Shown here: positions 21,349-32,506 of the stretch, in pieces
Position numbering within the stretch: the stretch's first letter is position 1
Layout: each line of letters begins with the position of its first letter
DNA from: Prorocentrum cordatum
Taxonomy: Eukaryota; Sar; Dinophyceae; Prorocentrales; Prorocentraceae
Direction of reading: 5' to 3'
Length of the DNA: 64,000 bases
NCBI GenBank assembly: GCA_963575745.1
Contig: CAUYUJ010006557.1
Span: 1,045,001 to 1,109,000 of the forward strand
Translations under genes and position numbers: made by a program
The notes under the pieces: generated by a model
The model's input: only the letters and a program-made list of their open reading frames with translations
Database searches by the model: none
Told to the model about the DNA's origin: nothing

Positions 21349-21449
21349 TTGCGCTTCCTCGAGTAACGCGGCCTTCTCGGATCGGCGACGGACCCCTCTG
21401 TCCTCTGCGTCCCCCCACCAGCAGAGGAACAAGCAGCGGCATCGAGGTA

Positions 21450-21560
21450 AACTTTCGAATGTCCTCGCGGACTTCTTGGATCGGCGCTGGACCCAGCGCG
21501 CCAAGGGCGGTGCCAGAGGCGCCGCAAGTGGGTCCGGCGCCGATCCAGGCAATCCGCGCG
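21450..21560. mobile_element. Family M inverted-repeat element
   Basis: CGCGGACTTCTTGGATCGGCG is mirrored by CGCCGATCCAGGCAATCCGCG, each trimmed here to 21 bases or less of near match. The centre has CAGCGCGCCAAGGGCGG. Related copies lie at 23195-23265, 24514-24657 and (core only) 46475-46512. Confidence 0.65.
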
Positions 21561-22095
21561 GACTTCGGACAAATGATGCTCACGTCGCCCGTGGGGCGGA
21601 GTCGCCGGCTCAAACTGGAGGTGCGACGACGCATCTTTCTCAGCATTCTAGCAGGATTTTGCGCGGCCTGGGCGCTCGACAAGAATCGAAACTGAAACGA
21701 GCTGCAGACATCAAGAAGGAAGCGACCACATGCTGCCCACCGCCCAACCAGCCACTGGGCCCGCCCAACCTGAGCGACGACGAGCAAGGGATTCTGACGC
21801 ACGACGGCACGGCGACCTCACTCTCGCGGAGGCTTGTGCAAACCGCTGCTTCACGCTGCACATCGCGTGGGACCGGCGCCTTCGTTCCCTGACAGTGTGC
21901 CGCGTGAGCGCGTCAGGTCGCGCGTAAGCGCCATCTCTGCGCAGGCGCCTGCGCGCGACCTGCAGCCGACAGTGGACGCGGGAATGCCCGCGTGATCGAC
22001 GCCCCCCCTGCTGTGCGTCGACGCGCCCGCCCCCCCCCCACGCTCCTCGAACTCCGCGAGGCAGTCGGTGGTCTGCTTCTGGCGTGCCTCGCGCT
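21560..22095. other. No confident gene
   Basis: Mixed GC-rich sequence. Frames on both strands are open but carry no domain. 21895-21960 has repeated GCGCGxC motifs. Confidence 0.35.
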
Positions 22096-22104
22096 CTCGC
22101 CGCC

Positions 22105-22470
22105 CCCGCCTCCTCCTCCTCCTCCTCCTCCTCCTCCTCCTCCTCCTCCACTCCTCCTCCTCCTCCTCCTCCTCCTCCTCCTCCTCCTCCTCCTCCTCCT
22201 CCTCCTCCTCCTCCTCCTCCTCCTCCTCTCCTCCTCCTCCTCCTCCTCCTCCTCCTCCTCCTCCTCCTCCTCCTCCTCCTCCTCCCTCCTCCTCCTCCTC
22301 CTCCTCCTCCTCCTCCTCCTCCTCCTCCTCCTCCTCCTCCTCCTCCTCCTCCTCCTCCTCCTCCTCCTCCTCCTCCTCCTCCTCCTCCTCCTCCTCCTCC
22401 TCCTCCTCCTCCTCCTCCTCCTCCTCCTCCTCCTCCTCCTCCTCCTCCTCCTCCTCCTCCTCCTCCTCCT
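22105..22470. repeat. Long CTC trinucleotide tract (about 365 bp)
   Basis: An almost pure (CTC)n with few interruptions. All six frames stay open (Leu, Ser, Pro; Glu, Arg, Gly), so the long frames here are not evidence of genes. A second, shorter set occurs at 22617-22715. Confidence 0.98.
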
Positions 22471-22719
22471 CATACTCTCTGCCCGAAGGGGCCGCGGACA
22501 ACGCACGGGGCCGTTCCGAGGGGTCCGCCACGGGTCGGGCCGGGGCGCCCTCTCCTGGTCGCTGCTGCCGGGCGCTCCTCCTCCGCTCCCTCACCGCTTC
22601 GCCTCTGCACGCTTGTCCTCCACCTCCTCCTCCTCCGCCTCCTCCTCCTACTCCTACTCCCTACTACTTCCTGCTTGAATTCCTCCTCCTCCTCCTCCTC
22701 CTCCTCCTCCTCCTCTTCC

Positions 22720-23800
22720 TTCCCACGTGCGAAGCACCGCTAAATATAGCGCACTCTAGGCACTTGAGCTGTCAGGCCAATTCTTTGAATGCCAGCGTTC
22801 AGACTCGTGTACCTGCAGATGTTCGCCGCCGCCGCCGCCGCTTGTCATCCCTCGCCTCCATATGACCCGCTTCCTCCGCATCCATGTTCTCCTGATATCT
22901 ATCCACATCGTCCTGCTCCGCCTCCAACCTCCTCCGCCTCCTCCTCCTCCTCCTCCTCCTCCCCCTGCACAACAGGATGGGGCAAGTCAGCCGTTGACAG
23001 CGGTCGTCGCGCCCCTGAACAGAGCAGAATGCCAAAGACCCCGACAGAACACGGGCGGGGGGCACAAGGCTATTCCAAAGCTCTGCACCGGTCAGTGCTG
23101 GTCATGGCCGGGTAACCGAAATGCAGCCACATTGCAAAACAGAACAAATACGACGCATGAGCTTTCTTGTGTCGGCACTCGCTCACCCCCCGCCCTCCTC
23201 GGGGAGCGAAGCGCGCCAGGGGCGGCGCTAGAGGCGATCCAAGAAACCCGTGCGGACCTCTGAAAGTAATGGTTACTACTCGTAGGGCGTGCAGATCTGA
23301 GTTCCTGCAGGTATGACCAGCATTCCCAAGCAGCCCCATGATGAAGTACAAATCCCCTCCACCACCCACTACAATTCATCTTCCTCCACCTCCACCTCCT
23401 CCCTCATGACGCCTTCCGGCCAAACACATCCTACCGCTCCCACTTTTCTTTTTGAAAGGAAGAGGAGGAAGCAGCGCGACCACAGAACTTCACCTGACTC
23501 GGCCTCGGACGCTGTGCGAATCAAAGGGTTGCCAAGCAAACCGAGCACACCACAAGAGCCGACCTGCGATAGGCAAACTCATGCAATGAACAGTGGCCTG
23601 ACAGAGGAACGAGCGTGCTGCATACGTGAAGAAGGGACAAGCGAGGAGGAGAGGAAGGAGGCATTTGGCAGGGCGGGCACGGCAAGCCAAAACCGAGGCT
23701 CGCCACGGCCATTCTCCACACCCACTCGGTATGGCGCAGCGCGTAACATGGAAAGGAGGTGGGGACCAACGACGAATCGGAAAACAACACTCATCATCCT
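22720..23800. other. No confident gene
   Basis: Includes a CTC tract (22930-22965), a family M fragment (23195-23265, AGCGCGCCAGGGGCGGCGCT) and mixed sequence. A + frame at 23440-23790 looks polar and protein-like but has no recognisable motif. Confidence 0.35.
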
Positions 23801-23804
23801 TCTG

Positions 23805-23968
23805 CTCCTCCACTTCCTTCTATCTTCCTCCTCCTCATCCTCCTGCTCCACCTCCTCGTCATCATCCTCATTATCACCACCATCAACCACAATCATCACC
23901 ATCATCAGCATCACCATCACCACCATCATCACCACCATCATCAACATCAGCATCAGCATCAGCATCAG

Positions 23969-24001
<33 letters not shown>

Positions 24002-24510
24002 CATCATCATCCTCATCCTCATGCTCATGATCATCCTCCTCCTCATCAGCAGCATCATCGTCATCATCACCATCATCGTCATCGTCATCGTCGTCGTCGT
24101 CGTCATCGGTATCGTCATCGTCATCGTCATCGTCGTCATCATGATCACAACCACCACCAGCACCACCACCACCATCATCACCACCCTCCTCATCCCCATT
24201 ACTCCCCATCCTCATCCCTTCCTCCTGCCTCCGCTTCCTCCTCCTCCTCGTCTTCCTCCTCCTCGCGCCCATCCTCCCTCTCTCATTCTCATCCTCCCGC
24301 TGGCCCCCCTGGGCCTCCCCCATCGGGCTCCCCCTCCTCCTCCTCCTCCTCCTCCTACCCCTCCATTTCCTTTTGCCCTCCTCCTCCTCCCCCTCCTCGT
24401 CCTCGTCGTCCTCCTCCTCCTCCTCCTCCTTCTCCTTCTCCTCCTCCCCTTCGTCCTCCTCGTCCTCCTCTTCCTCCTCCTCCTCCCCCTCCTTTTCCTT
24501 TTCACGGAAC
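23805..24510. repeat. CAT/CTC/TCG microsatellite block
   Basis: (CAT)n and (TCATCG)n to about 24190, then (CTC)n to 24500. The long His-, Ile- or Asp-rich frames are by-products. Confidence 0.95.
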
Positions 24511-24513
24511 AAA

Positions 24514-24657
24514 TACATTGGGAGGTCCGCGCGGATATTTTTGGATTTGCGCTGAACGCCCCTCCCTGGCGCGCGGAGCGCGCCAATGGCGGCGCTGAAC
24601 CAGAGACGCAGCCAGGGGAGCCTAACGCCGATCCGAGAAATCCGCGCGGACCCTGAA
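24514..24657. mobile_element. Family M inverted-repeat element
   Basis: GGTCCGCGCGGATATTTTTGG at the left (22 bases, partial) is mirrored by AAATCCGCGCGGACC at the right. The centre is CGCGCCAATGGCGGCGC. The right half matches 21540-21560. Confidence 0.7.
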
Positions 24658-24659
24658 CG

Positions 24660-26040
24660 TTATTCGGGCACACGCTGACATAGATTAAGGATCCATCCCA
24701 CACATGCTCACGTCGCCGAACAACACGACGGGAGGTTTTTGACCGTCTTCGGCCTCTGGTGGGCCATGGGAATGTCAAACAACAACTCAGGATGAACAGC
24801 TGGTGCCGGGGAAGGGGTCTGAACTTCTCCACGTATCGAACAAACAAGGCATCGCGTGTGTGGGGTGGGTGGAACGGATGCGAAGACAGCGGGCCCACGG
24901 ATCGGGGAAAAAACCTCCCAAATGAATGACCCTGTGCCGCCGAAACTGGTGCCCGTTGCTGATCCACGCGCCCTGATCCATGTCTGTGTTTCCTTGGTCT
25001 ATGCTCGTGCCGCTTTATCTTCTTCGATCATCATCACCCTCCGCCAACACCTCGTGGGCCTTAAAAAACAGATGCGAGGGACAACGTGACTGGCTTGGGG
25101 GGAACTTGGAGCTGGAGTCGGCGATACATCGCTGAAAAATCGGCGATCGCCCCCGATGGCGAATCCGCGCGCTCCTGGGCGGGGAGGACAACCGAGCTCC
25201 GACCAACGATGAATAGACAAATGGGGGTCGATGCATCACCCCATGGGCCTATCCGGGTCATAACTCGGGATTCGGCGGCCTTCCGCGCCGATCTGGGGAC
25301 CCCTGGAATGCTGCCGGCGAAACGCAGCCGCTGGAAGGCATCCCGAGACTGGAAAACCGCCGAGCACCGACGAAACCAGTCTCAAACCCCGAACCTCGAA
25401 AACTCATTCCCCCTAGCGTCCCCGGGTCCAAAGTTGCGAAAAGTTGAAACATCGTGGCACAAATCACGACCGCGTTCCTGCGCCAATTTTCGAGTCGGAT
25501 CGATCTGTGATGGCCCTGGGACCCCAAACAAAGCGGAAACGCCTGGCTCGACACAATCGGCACGCCAGGATCTCACTGGTTGGCCCTGACAACAAGACGA
25601 AGCCAGGACAGAGACAACATCGGCCAAGAACAAATCGGGGATCTCCGGGATCTGGCTCCTGAAGATGTATCGGGCGCCGCGGCCTGCCCGCAGCCTTTCC
25701 GGCACGATTTGCCCTCGTCCTACAGCCAACCCGTATAAGAAGTTTCTTTCTGTCTTGAAGCAGAATTAGGAAGCATAATAGAGGGCCGTGTCGCGATGAT
25801 TGAACTTGCCTGTCAGCGAACAGGAATCTTGACACTCAGCACTACTCGCAATCGCTTCACTGTCACGCCCCAGAGCGCGGCCCCTGAAACGGGAAATAAC
25901 GCCCGCCCCCCGACGAACTGAAAACGGGATTTCCGCGGTCACTCCCTCAGACAGGGCGCCGCCGGAAACCGAACCTCTCCATGGAACTCTGACCTCCCCG
26001 ACCCTGCTCATACGAGGCGCTGGCGGCACGCCTCGGTCGA
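24660..26040. other. No confident gene; family K fragment
   Basis: A diverged piece of family K lies at 25105-25190 (GGCGATACATCGCTGAAAAAT). The rest is mixed sequence, open on both strands without motifs. Confidence 0.35.
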
Positions 26041-26047
26041 ACAGCTC

Positions 26048-26739
26048 TCACGCCTGCGTGTTGGAGCTGAGCATGTCGACGTGCGTCCCGAGCTCCTCCT
26101 CCAGGTGCTCCGCTGGCGCCTGGCCCATCGTCGTCGTCGCTCCGATCTGCTCCATGCAATGGCGCATCAGCTTGCGCAGCTCGGGTGACGGCGTCGCCGG
26201 CGCGATCCTCGCCTGGCAGTCGTCGCGGTACTTCCCCAGACGGCAGACGCGGCACATCTGCGCCAGGTCCCACGGCTCGAGCTCCATCAGGCGCAGCACC
26301 AACTGCTCCCATCCCCTCCGATTCTGGGCCCCGACCTCCTCCTCCGACAGCTACTTCACGAGGTGTGCGAAGACGGCCTCCACTGGCGGGCCGAGGCCGT
26401 GGCCCTTGCCCTCTCCTCCACTGCGGCTGCGCGAGCGGCCCCCGCGCCAAGCGTGGCCGCCGCGGCTTTTGCCTTGGCGCCCAAGAGGTGCGCGTCGCAC
26501 AACTGGCCCCGAATCTCGCGGAGCTGCATGGCGTCGATGATCAACTCATTCAACGTGGTCACTAGCATCGCTGTCATCCCTGCGTCGGCCAGCTTCACGG
26601 CATTCGGCTGCTCCTCGTTCCGCCTGCGCTGGCGCCGCTGAAGCCTGGTGACCCCGCGACCCATGTCGCGCGGGCCTTCGCCCCTTCCGTCCGTCAGCTC
26701 CCCCCTCGGGCGGCGCGCCGACACCTGGGGCGCCCCCAT
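26048..26739 (-). pseudogene. Unknown protein, interrupted reading frame
   Basis: I do not recognise the family. One minus frame (26739 to 26356) is Ala/Arg-rich with a helical-looking middle (LVTTLNELIIDAMQLREIRG). A second frame (from about 26420 to 26048) contains GPPVEAVFAHLVK, a TAG stop at 26351-26353, then LSEEEVGAQNRRGWEQL and PWDLAQMCRVCRLGKYRDD, ending at 26048. The second stretch reads through the stop as one continuous, amphipathic, protein-like sequence, which suggests either a decayed gene or a wrongly read base. The CRVC pair could be half of a metal site. The order on the minus strand suggests the two frames once formed a single protein with a frame change near 26400. No neighbour helps to assign function. 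Confidence 0.35.
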
Positions 26740-27003
26740 CGCTCTTCAGCTGGGGCAGCCGGGCGGGCAATGCCATCGCGAACCGCCGCGCAGCCTCCCC
26801 CCCGCCGGTAGCGAGGGTGCGAACGGGAGGAGGCGTCGCTCCAATTCCTCTAAAGTCTCAAATTCACTGGCTCGGGAACGCGCGGGGCGCATGCGATTGG
26901 GCGGCTCGATAAACTCGCGCGGGAATCTCGCTCGCGTCGCGGAACATCTCAAAATGTTACCAGATCCTGATGTGCATATGTCAAATGCGTCTTCCTGCAC
27001 ATC

Positions 27004-27600
27004 GTGGAGAACTCCGAGCAACTGTTCGATAGCGCGCGTTGGCGCAGAATGTCTGGTCGGCCGTGCTCGCCTTCCAGGGCTGCAGTGCGTTTGCTTTCAA
27101 CCCTTGTCGTATCCTCGCTCGACGTTGGCTCGTGCCCCCCCCCCCCCCCGCCCTCGACCCGCGCGCGCAATCGCCTTGGGCCCTCGCCCCCCCGCCGGAG
27201 CATCGGGGGGCGGCGGCGGCGGCGGCGTCGCAGATGGCGGCGCGGCGCCACTCGAGAACTTAGGCGGCGCGCGTCGATGTTTTCTCAAGGCCTACGCGAC
27301 GCCGCCCCGAAAAAGCGCAGCGACCTTACGATCCGCCCAAAGCTCGTCGAACTCACCCGCCCCCTCGCCAAAGGGTTGGCGCCGTCTACGATCGTGGGCT
27401 GGGCCACTGATAAGCCTCGGTCACCTAGCTCATTAGCCCGATGTCGCTCACGCTCAAATCTACATCTGCCCAGTAGGGCAGCCCGCCACGGTCGCGATCG
27501 TCGCGGAGATCGCAGAGCACGCTTACACCGCGATATCCCGCGCACCGTGAAGGCCAGAGACACGAGGGCCAAGTTCCAACACTTCATGACGTCAGCGTTA
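27004..27600. other. No confident gene
   Basis: GC-rich with a (GGC)n stretch near 27205-27245. Frames are open on both strands and no motif is found. Confidence 0.35.
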
Positions 27601-27601
27601 C

Positions 27602-28183
27602 TTATCTGTTTGCTGGGCACCTGGGGTTCGGTAGCTCCTTGCATATCATACTGCGTCTGCGCGCGGCAGCTTCGTCTAACCGGCTTGCATTACACGCCGC
27701 TCCCATGAGGAGTAGGCGATTCAAGTCACTGGGGGTCTGGGTGTTCTGCCAGGCCCCCGAATAGGCGCACCAATCGATGGGCGTGTTCTGAGGCCGTTTT
27801 TTTTGTTTCACATCTATAGCGCCGGCGCAGGCAGGGGTAGTCCAACCTCCTAGATACTGGAAGGCACGAAGAAGGACTCGGGGTAGCTCCTCTTGTCTAG
27901 CCAGGTCGCGCACGTGCTGGCGGGCGACAAGAGAGACGATGCTTTCTTCCTTCCCTCGGTGTTGCGTGCGCCCTCCTCGCTGAAGCGAAGTGTCGAAAGC
28001 GTCGCCCTCCGCACTCAGGTAGGCAATGCACTCGGGCGGCGGGCCAAGCGAGAGCATCATCGCGCGAAACTGGCCATCGATAAAACCCGCGAGGCCGGGG
28101 TCGACGTCGCCGAATTCGGTAAAATCGGCAATCGGCCATGGCGCCGAGGTCGCGGCTGCTCGCGAGCTCCCCCGGCGTTCCAT
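27602..28183 (-). pseudogene. Possible LINE reverse-transcriptase fragment
   Basis: The minus frame of 193 residues contains LGPPPECIAYLS and, later, FQYLGGWTTPACAGAIDVK. The second motif resembles the YLG segment that follows the polymerase core in non-LTR reverse transcriptases. The catalytic aspartate motif (F/YxDD) is absent, so the core is missing or deleted. It lies 0.6 kb downstream, in the same strand, of the endonuclease relic at 28804-30103, which is the order expected for a LINE (endonuclease then reverse transcriptase). This is inference from short motifs; it could be an unrelated open frame. Confidence 0.3.
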
Positions 28184-28803
28184 TCACGCGTGGTAACCTC
28201 TCGCACAGAACTCGGGCTCGCTGCTGCATCCCGCGGTTCCGCCGCCGCCCATGCAGGGCCAAAGATCGCCATCGAAAGCGCGACGGCGCGCCCTGAGCAT
28301 GCCTCGGCAGTGCCCGCGCATGGCGCGAATGAGCCTGCATCATGCCACAGCGAAGCCTGCTCCCGCTATCTTGAAGTACTCGGGGAAGTGGATATTTGGG
28401 AGCGGGAAGATTTTTCGTCTTAGACAAGATGCAGACCTCGCTCGGGCTGGCCACTTGGGGCGGAACTCCCACTCGGCATATATGTAAGTGGATGTGTTAA
28501 ACCGTTTCGCTCCATCACCTGCGCGCTCAATGCCATCTAAGGGAAAGGGGCGTCATCCACGTGCTCGGAGATCGGCAGCATCTCCTTCGCGGCCCCGGCC
28601 GCCCTCGAAGTGGGCGCCCTCGCGCGAGCGAGCATCTCCGACAACCCTGCTGGGCCGATCAGGTCTGGGCACATAGCTCGGGGCGGCAATCGCGATTAAT
28701 CGCTCAGCGGGGGTCCTCCGTTCAGATGCATGTCTGCGTGCTTGGCTGTGTGCAGAAGGTGGATTGATCGCTGCATCTGCTCACGCGCTTCGTCTGAAAG
28801 GTC

Positions 28804-30103
28804 CTAATTACGATCAGCCCGCCGCCCCTGGAGACTGTCCAAAGACCAAGGCATATCTTGATGGTGAGAGTCGTGTAGGTCATCAGGGCGCGTGATCTTG
28901 GGCGGTGCCGTGCGCGTCGCCAAGCATCCTTTGTCTGGGCCGTCTTTCGATGGAGTTCCGTGCCATTCCTCAGCCGAGGCAGATCGTGACAGTAATGTGT
29001 TGTAGACTGTCTTCTTTGCACCCACCTCCGCGTATGTCAACGCTCGTGCCATTCGATGTGCTACTGCGTGATCCCCTCGGCGCAGCGCCTTCAGCAGATG
29101 CTCCGATCGAAGCTGCTCTGCCTGTGCCAATCGTCGTCGCCGAATAAGCACCAGTTGGGCACTGAGCCGGCGCGGCCAAGGAATAATGGAATTATCAAGT
29201 CGGCGCGCGTGTTCACGTGATAGCTTGGACTGGACCCGCAACACACGGTCTCGCTCTGCGATCATGGCCTTGGTCTCCGTGGTGGTTGTGCACTGGCGTG
29301 CGAAGAGAGGGACGGCCGCGGCTCGGACGCATTTGAGGAACAGGGCGTGGTGCATGTCAGGGGTGCTCGCCGACTCCGCCAAAGTAAAGTCGTTCCCATG
29401 AGCTATCAACTCCTGGCCAAGTGCCGTCAGAGACTCGGCGCGATCCTCTCCACGCAGAAGAAACGAAGCCACTCTGCCCACATCCCATCTAGTATGTTCG
29501 CGCTGCAATTGGGCGGTCGAGACCCTGACGTAATGGATGATGTCCGCGTGCGCATGGCCAAGGAATTTTTCCGACACGTGCAACCTCAATGCTGTGCGCC
29601 GCCATGTACTGCATGCTGTTATTCCAAGCAACAAACCACTAAGCAAGTAACAAAACTCGATCCGTGTCTTTGAACCTCGGGGGCCCTGATGGGCCCTGAT
29701 GCGTGTGCCCTGCACCAAAGAAGTGGGTGTTGAAAACCGATGTGTTGTGCGTCGTCACCAATTCGTGCATGCATGCCCCGATTCGGCCCTCATGGTCAAG
29801 ATGCGCTGGGCCAGTGGCATCATCTGGACCGTGTGGGTCCCACAAGCCGTCATTCAAGTTCACGAGCATGTAGGGTGTGACTTTGGCAGGTGCGTGCATC
29901 AGCTCATACTTATCCACTGGACTAGCCTTTCTGACGTAATCTGCCCTGCAGGCTTGGCCCCTGGGGTCTTCAGGATCGTCGGGAAAAATGCCAAAATGAA
30001 CTGACACTGCATCTTGCCTCGGGGATATGTCAGTGAACCTCCACGCCTGGGAAGTCCTGCAAGTGTGCAAGTGGTTGCTCAATGCGTGTGACGTGTGATG
30101 CAC
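28804..30103 (-). pseudogene. LINE-type endonuclease relic with frameshift
   Basis: Two overlapping minus frames form one protein-like sequence. The first (30103 to 29639) resembles an endonuclease/exonuclease/phosphatase domain: VNLNDGLWDP stands where the family has GDFN, and NTHFFGAGHTHQGP matches the conserved NT-F-GAG-T-G stretch. The second (29718 to 28804, 304 residues) continues with SKTRIEF, in the place of the family's R-I-D-Y/F, and a basic helical linker up to a stop. The frames switch at a 10-bp tandem duplication, GGGCCCTGAT at 29681-29690 and 29691-29700; one copy would keep the frame. Such endonuclease plus linker modules precede the reverse transcriptase in non-LTR retrotransposons. 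The element is therefore dead at this site unless the duplication is an assembly error. Upstream sequence to 30280 may hold the N-terminal part. Confidence 0.65.
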
Positions 30104-30785
30104 GGAGCCTCCATCATCTCGGCAGCAGCGTCACTCCACAACTCTTGTTCGTATATGGTGAAGTATCCCATCCCCACTCGATGGCGTTGGTCACGACGTG
30201 TGAAACACTTTGTATGCTGACCAGCCCGTTGTCGTCGGATCGAGGTGCCGACGAGGCCGACCACGTCGACAGCCCTCAAGTTCGCCGAGATCTCGGCGAG
30301 GCGATCTTGCTTCGCGCAGGTGGGCTTGTCAACGCTGGCCTGTACGAAGCTGCCATGGTCGGAGGGGCTCTGGAACGAGAGACATCACCGTGACCCGGCG
30401 GGAATCATCCCGAGGCCTGCCAACGCGCTTCGTGTAAGGACGCGCGATCAGGATGCAAGGGCCTTGGAAGGCCATGTCGACACTTTGCGAGCGGGGCCCG
30501 GCCAGCGAAGGTTGCCAGGGATGGGCCGAAGTGGCGAGGATGCCAGGGCAGCCTTGCAAAATCGCTCATCCTTGCTATGCGGGTTGACAGTACAGAAAAG
30601 CCCGAGGCAGGAGGAGGCAGGAGAGCCCAGAATCGAATCGATTAAGTCGAACCGGCGATCGAAATGAATCGCATCGGCGGATATCGGCAGAGTAGCAAGG
30701 CCTCATCGAGAAATCGGAATACAAAGCGGAATCCGAAGTCAAATCGAATCCGAATCGGCATATATCGGAATGGAATTGACTCGAG
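30104..30785. other. No confident gene; GAATCG-rich patch
   Basis: 30105-30280 on the minus strand may be the degraded start of the LINE endonuclease. 30635-30775 is rich in GAATCG/CGGxATATCGG motifs that look like a decayed short repeat. Confidence 0.35.
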
Positions 30786-30789
30786 TCGG

Positions 30790-31060
30790 GGCCTCCTCCT
30801 CCTCCTCCTCCTCCTACTCCTCCGCCTCCTCCTCCCACCTCCTCCTCCCCCTTCCCCCCCCCTCCTCCTCCCTCCTCCTCCTCCTCCTCCTCCTCCTCCT
30901 CCTCTCCTCCTCCCTCCTCCTCCTCCTCCTCCTCCTCCTCCCTCCTCCCCTCCCTCCTCTCCTCCTCCTCCCTCCTCCCTCCTCCTCCTCCTCCTCCTCC
31001 TCCTCTCTCCTCCTCCTCCCCCTCCAATACTCCTACTCCTACTCCTACTCCTACTCCTGA
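30790..31060. repeat. CTC microsatellite ending in CTACTC hexamers
   Basis: (CTC)n with interruptions, then ACTCCTACTCCTACTCCTAC near 31028-31055. Confidence 0.95.
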
Positions 31061-31254
31061 GTCGAAGCGAGCCCTGGGAGGAGGTGAGGAGCGCGGAGCC
31101 TGGGCTGGGCCCCGTCCCCCCCCCCTCCGCCCCCCACAGGCGCCTGCAGCAGGTGGAAGGACACGCGCGCGGGGTGGCTCGCCTTGGCCAGGGCGCGGAA
31201 GAGGGTGAGCGCACAGCGCTCGCCGTCCTGCGGCCAGGGATGCATATGCACATT

Positions 31255-31640
31255 CATTAATTATGTATATGTATGAATATATATATATATAAAGAGAGAG
31301 AGAGAGAGAGAGAGAGAAAAAACAACAAACAAAAACCATAGCAAACCAATACATAGAGATAGAGAGAGAGAGAGATACCATACATTATCTTATGAAGAAA
31401 GATAAAGAAAGAGAGCGAGAGAGAAACAACAACGAGAGAAACATATAGAGAGAGAGAGAGAGAGAGCGCGGAGATATTGCCAGGGAGGGGCGGGGCAGAA
31501 GGGAGAGAGGGAGGAAAGGGGGGAAAGAGAGAGAGAGAGAGAGAGACAAAAAAAGAGAGAGATAGAGAGAGAGGAAAGAGAGCGAGCGAGCCAAGGATGG
31601 GAGGGAGAGAGAGGGAAGGGAAGGGGAGGGCGAGAGAGGA
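31255..31640. repeat. TA then GA microsatellite block
   Basis: A short (TA)n at 31279-31291 followed by several (GA)n tracts separated by mixed purines. Confidence 0.95.
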
Positions 31641-31966
31641 CAGGGAGCCCCGATGAGAGCGCGATGAAGCTGGATACATGTATGTATGTCTGTAAGATAA
31701 GCTCACGGCTGCGCCTCGTCGCCTTCAGTCCCCCTGGGGACTCTCCTCCGGGGAGGGCCGTGGTACCAGCTGGACAGGGACAACGCAAACACGGACGCTG
31801 TCGGGGACCGTGCGGCCGCATGCAAGGCTCCCACTGGGGAAACGGGCAGGCCACACAGGCACGGCTCCCTGGGCAGGGGCCCCGACCTCGACACGGCCAG
31901 CCCCCCCCCCGATGCGAGAGACGCCCTGAGGACGGCACGGAGGCGGCACGCGGATACCAACGCAAA

Positions 31967-32196
31967 TTGGGCGCCCGAGTTATCCGGGGTAACTCGGGTC
32001 CGGGGTAACTCGGGTTTGGATTCCCGAGAAAGGAACCCGAGTTAGCCCTGACCCGAGTTACCCCTGATGATTCGGGGCTCTGGACGCCCGAGTTATCCGG
32101 GATAACTCGGGTCCGGGGTAACTCGGGTTTGGATTCCCAAGAAACGAACCCGAGTTATCCCTGACCCGAGTTACCCCTGATGATTCGGGGCTCTGA
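31967..32196. mobile_element. Dimeric element between 17-bp direct repeats (family H)
   Basis: Two copies of a 115-base unit (CCCGAGTTATCCGGGxTAACT, trimmed; GGTTTGGATTCCC; TGATTCGGGGCTCTG) lie between exact direct repeats GCGGATACCAACGCAAA at 31950-31966 and 32197-32213. A diverged dimer lies at 40715-40945. The long target duplication fits insertion by target-primed reverse transcription better than a cut-and-paste element. No coding. Confidence 0.85.
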
Positions 32197-32213
32197 GCGG
32201 ATACCAACGCAAA

Positions 32214-32330
32214 GCTGGCCCTGATACTGCCCTCCGGCCCCTCGGTGGGCGCCCACCTCGGGGGCCGGCACCTGGACCCACGCCACCACCATCCCCGGCC
32301 TCGACTCCCTGGAGGCCCACGGGGTCGTCC
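32214..32330 (+). other. Possible exon fragment, left of MITE
   Basis: The + frame gives a protein-like run with ATTIPGLDSLEAHGVV directly before the family E insertion. After removal of the insertion and one copy of its 9-bp duplication the frame would continue for a short distance (QRVQPSAFPGDD). No family recognised. Confidence 0.25.
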
Positions 32331-32497
32331 GACTACCTACCAGACCACCCCAACCCAACCCGAAGACCCGAATTTCGGGTTGGGGGGGGTAAGGGTTCCA
32401 CATGTGTTTTTTCGACGTTTCCCGACCCCCCCCCCACTGGAAATCGAGGGTAAATTTGAGCCTTCGGGTTGGGTTGGGGTGGTTTGGTGGGTGGTGA
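32331..32497. mobile_element. MITE with exact 9-bp target duplication, family E copy 1
   Basis: Ends GACTACCTACCAGACCACC and GGTGGTTTGGTGGGTGGTGA are near-perfect inverted complements and run on into CCAACCCAACCCGAAG. It is flanked by GGGTCGTCC at 32322-32330 and 32498-32506. A 9-bp duplication is typical of Mutator-like elements. 167 bp, non-coding. Confidence 0.9.
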
Positions 32498-32506
32498 GGG
32501 TCGTCC

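Noticed and set aside
22080-22600. Long open frames on both strands (poly-Leu, poly-Ser, poly-Pro, poly-Glu, poly-Arg)
   Set aside because: They are produced by the uninterrupted CTC tract, which has no stop codon in any frame.
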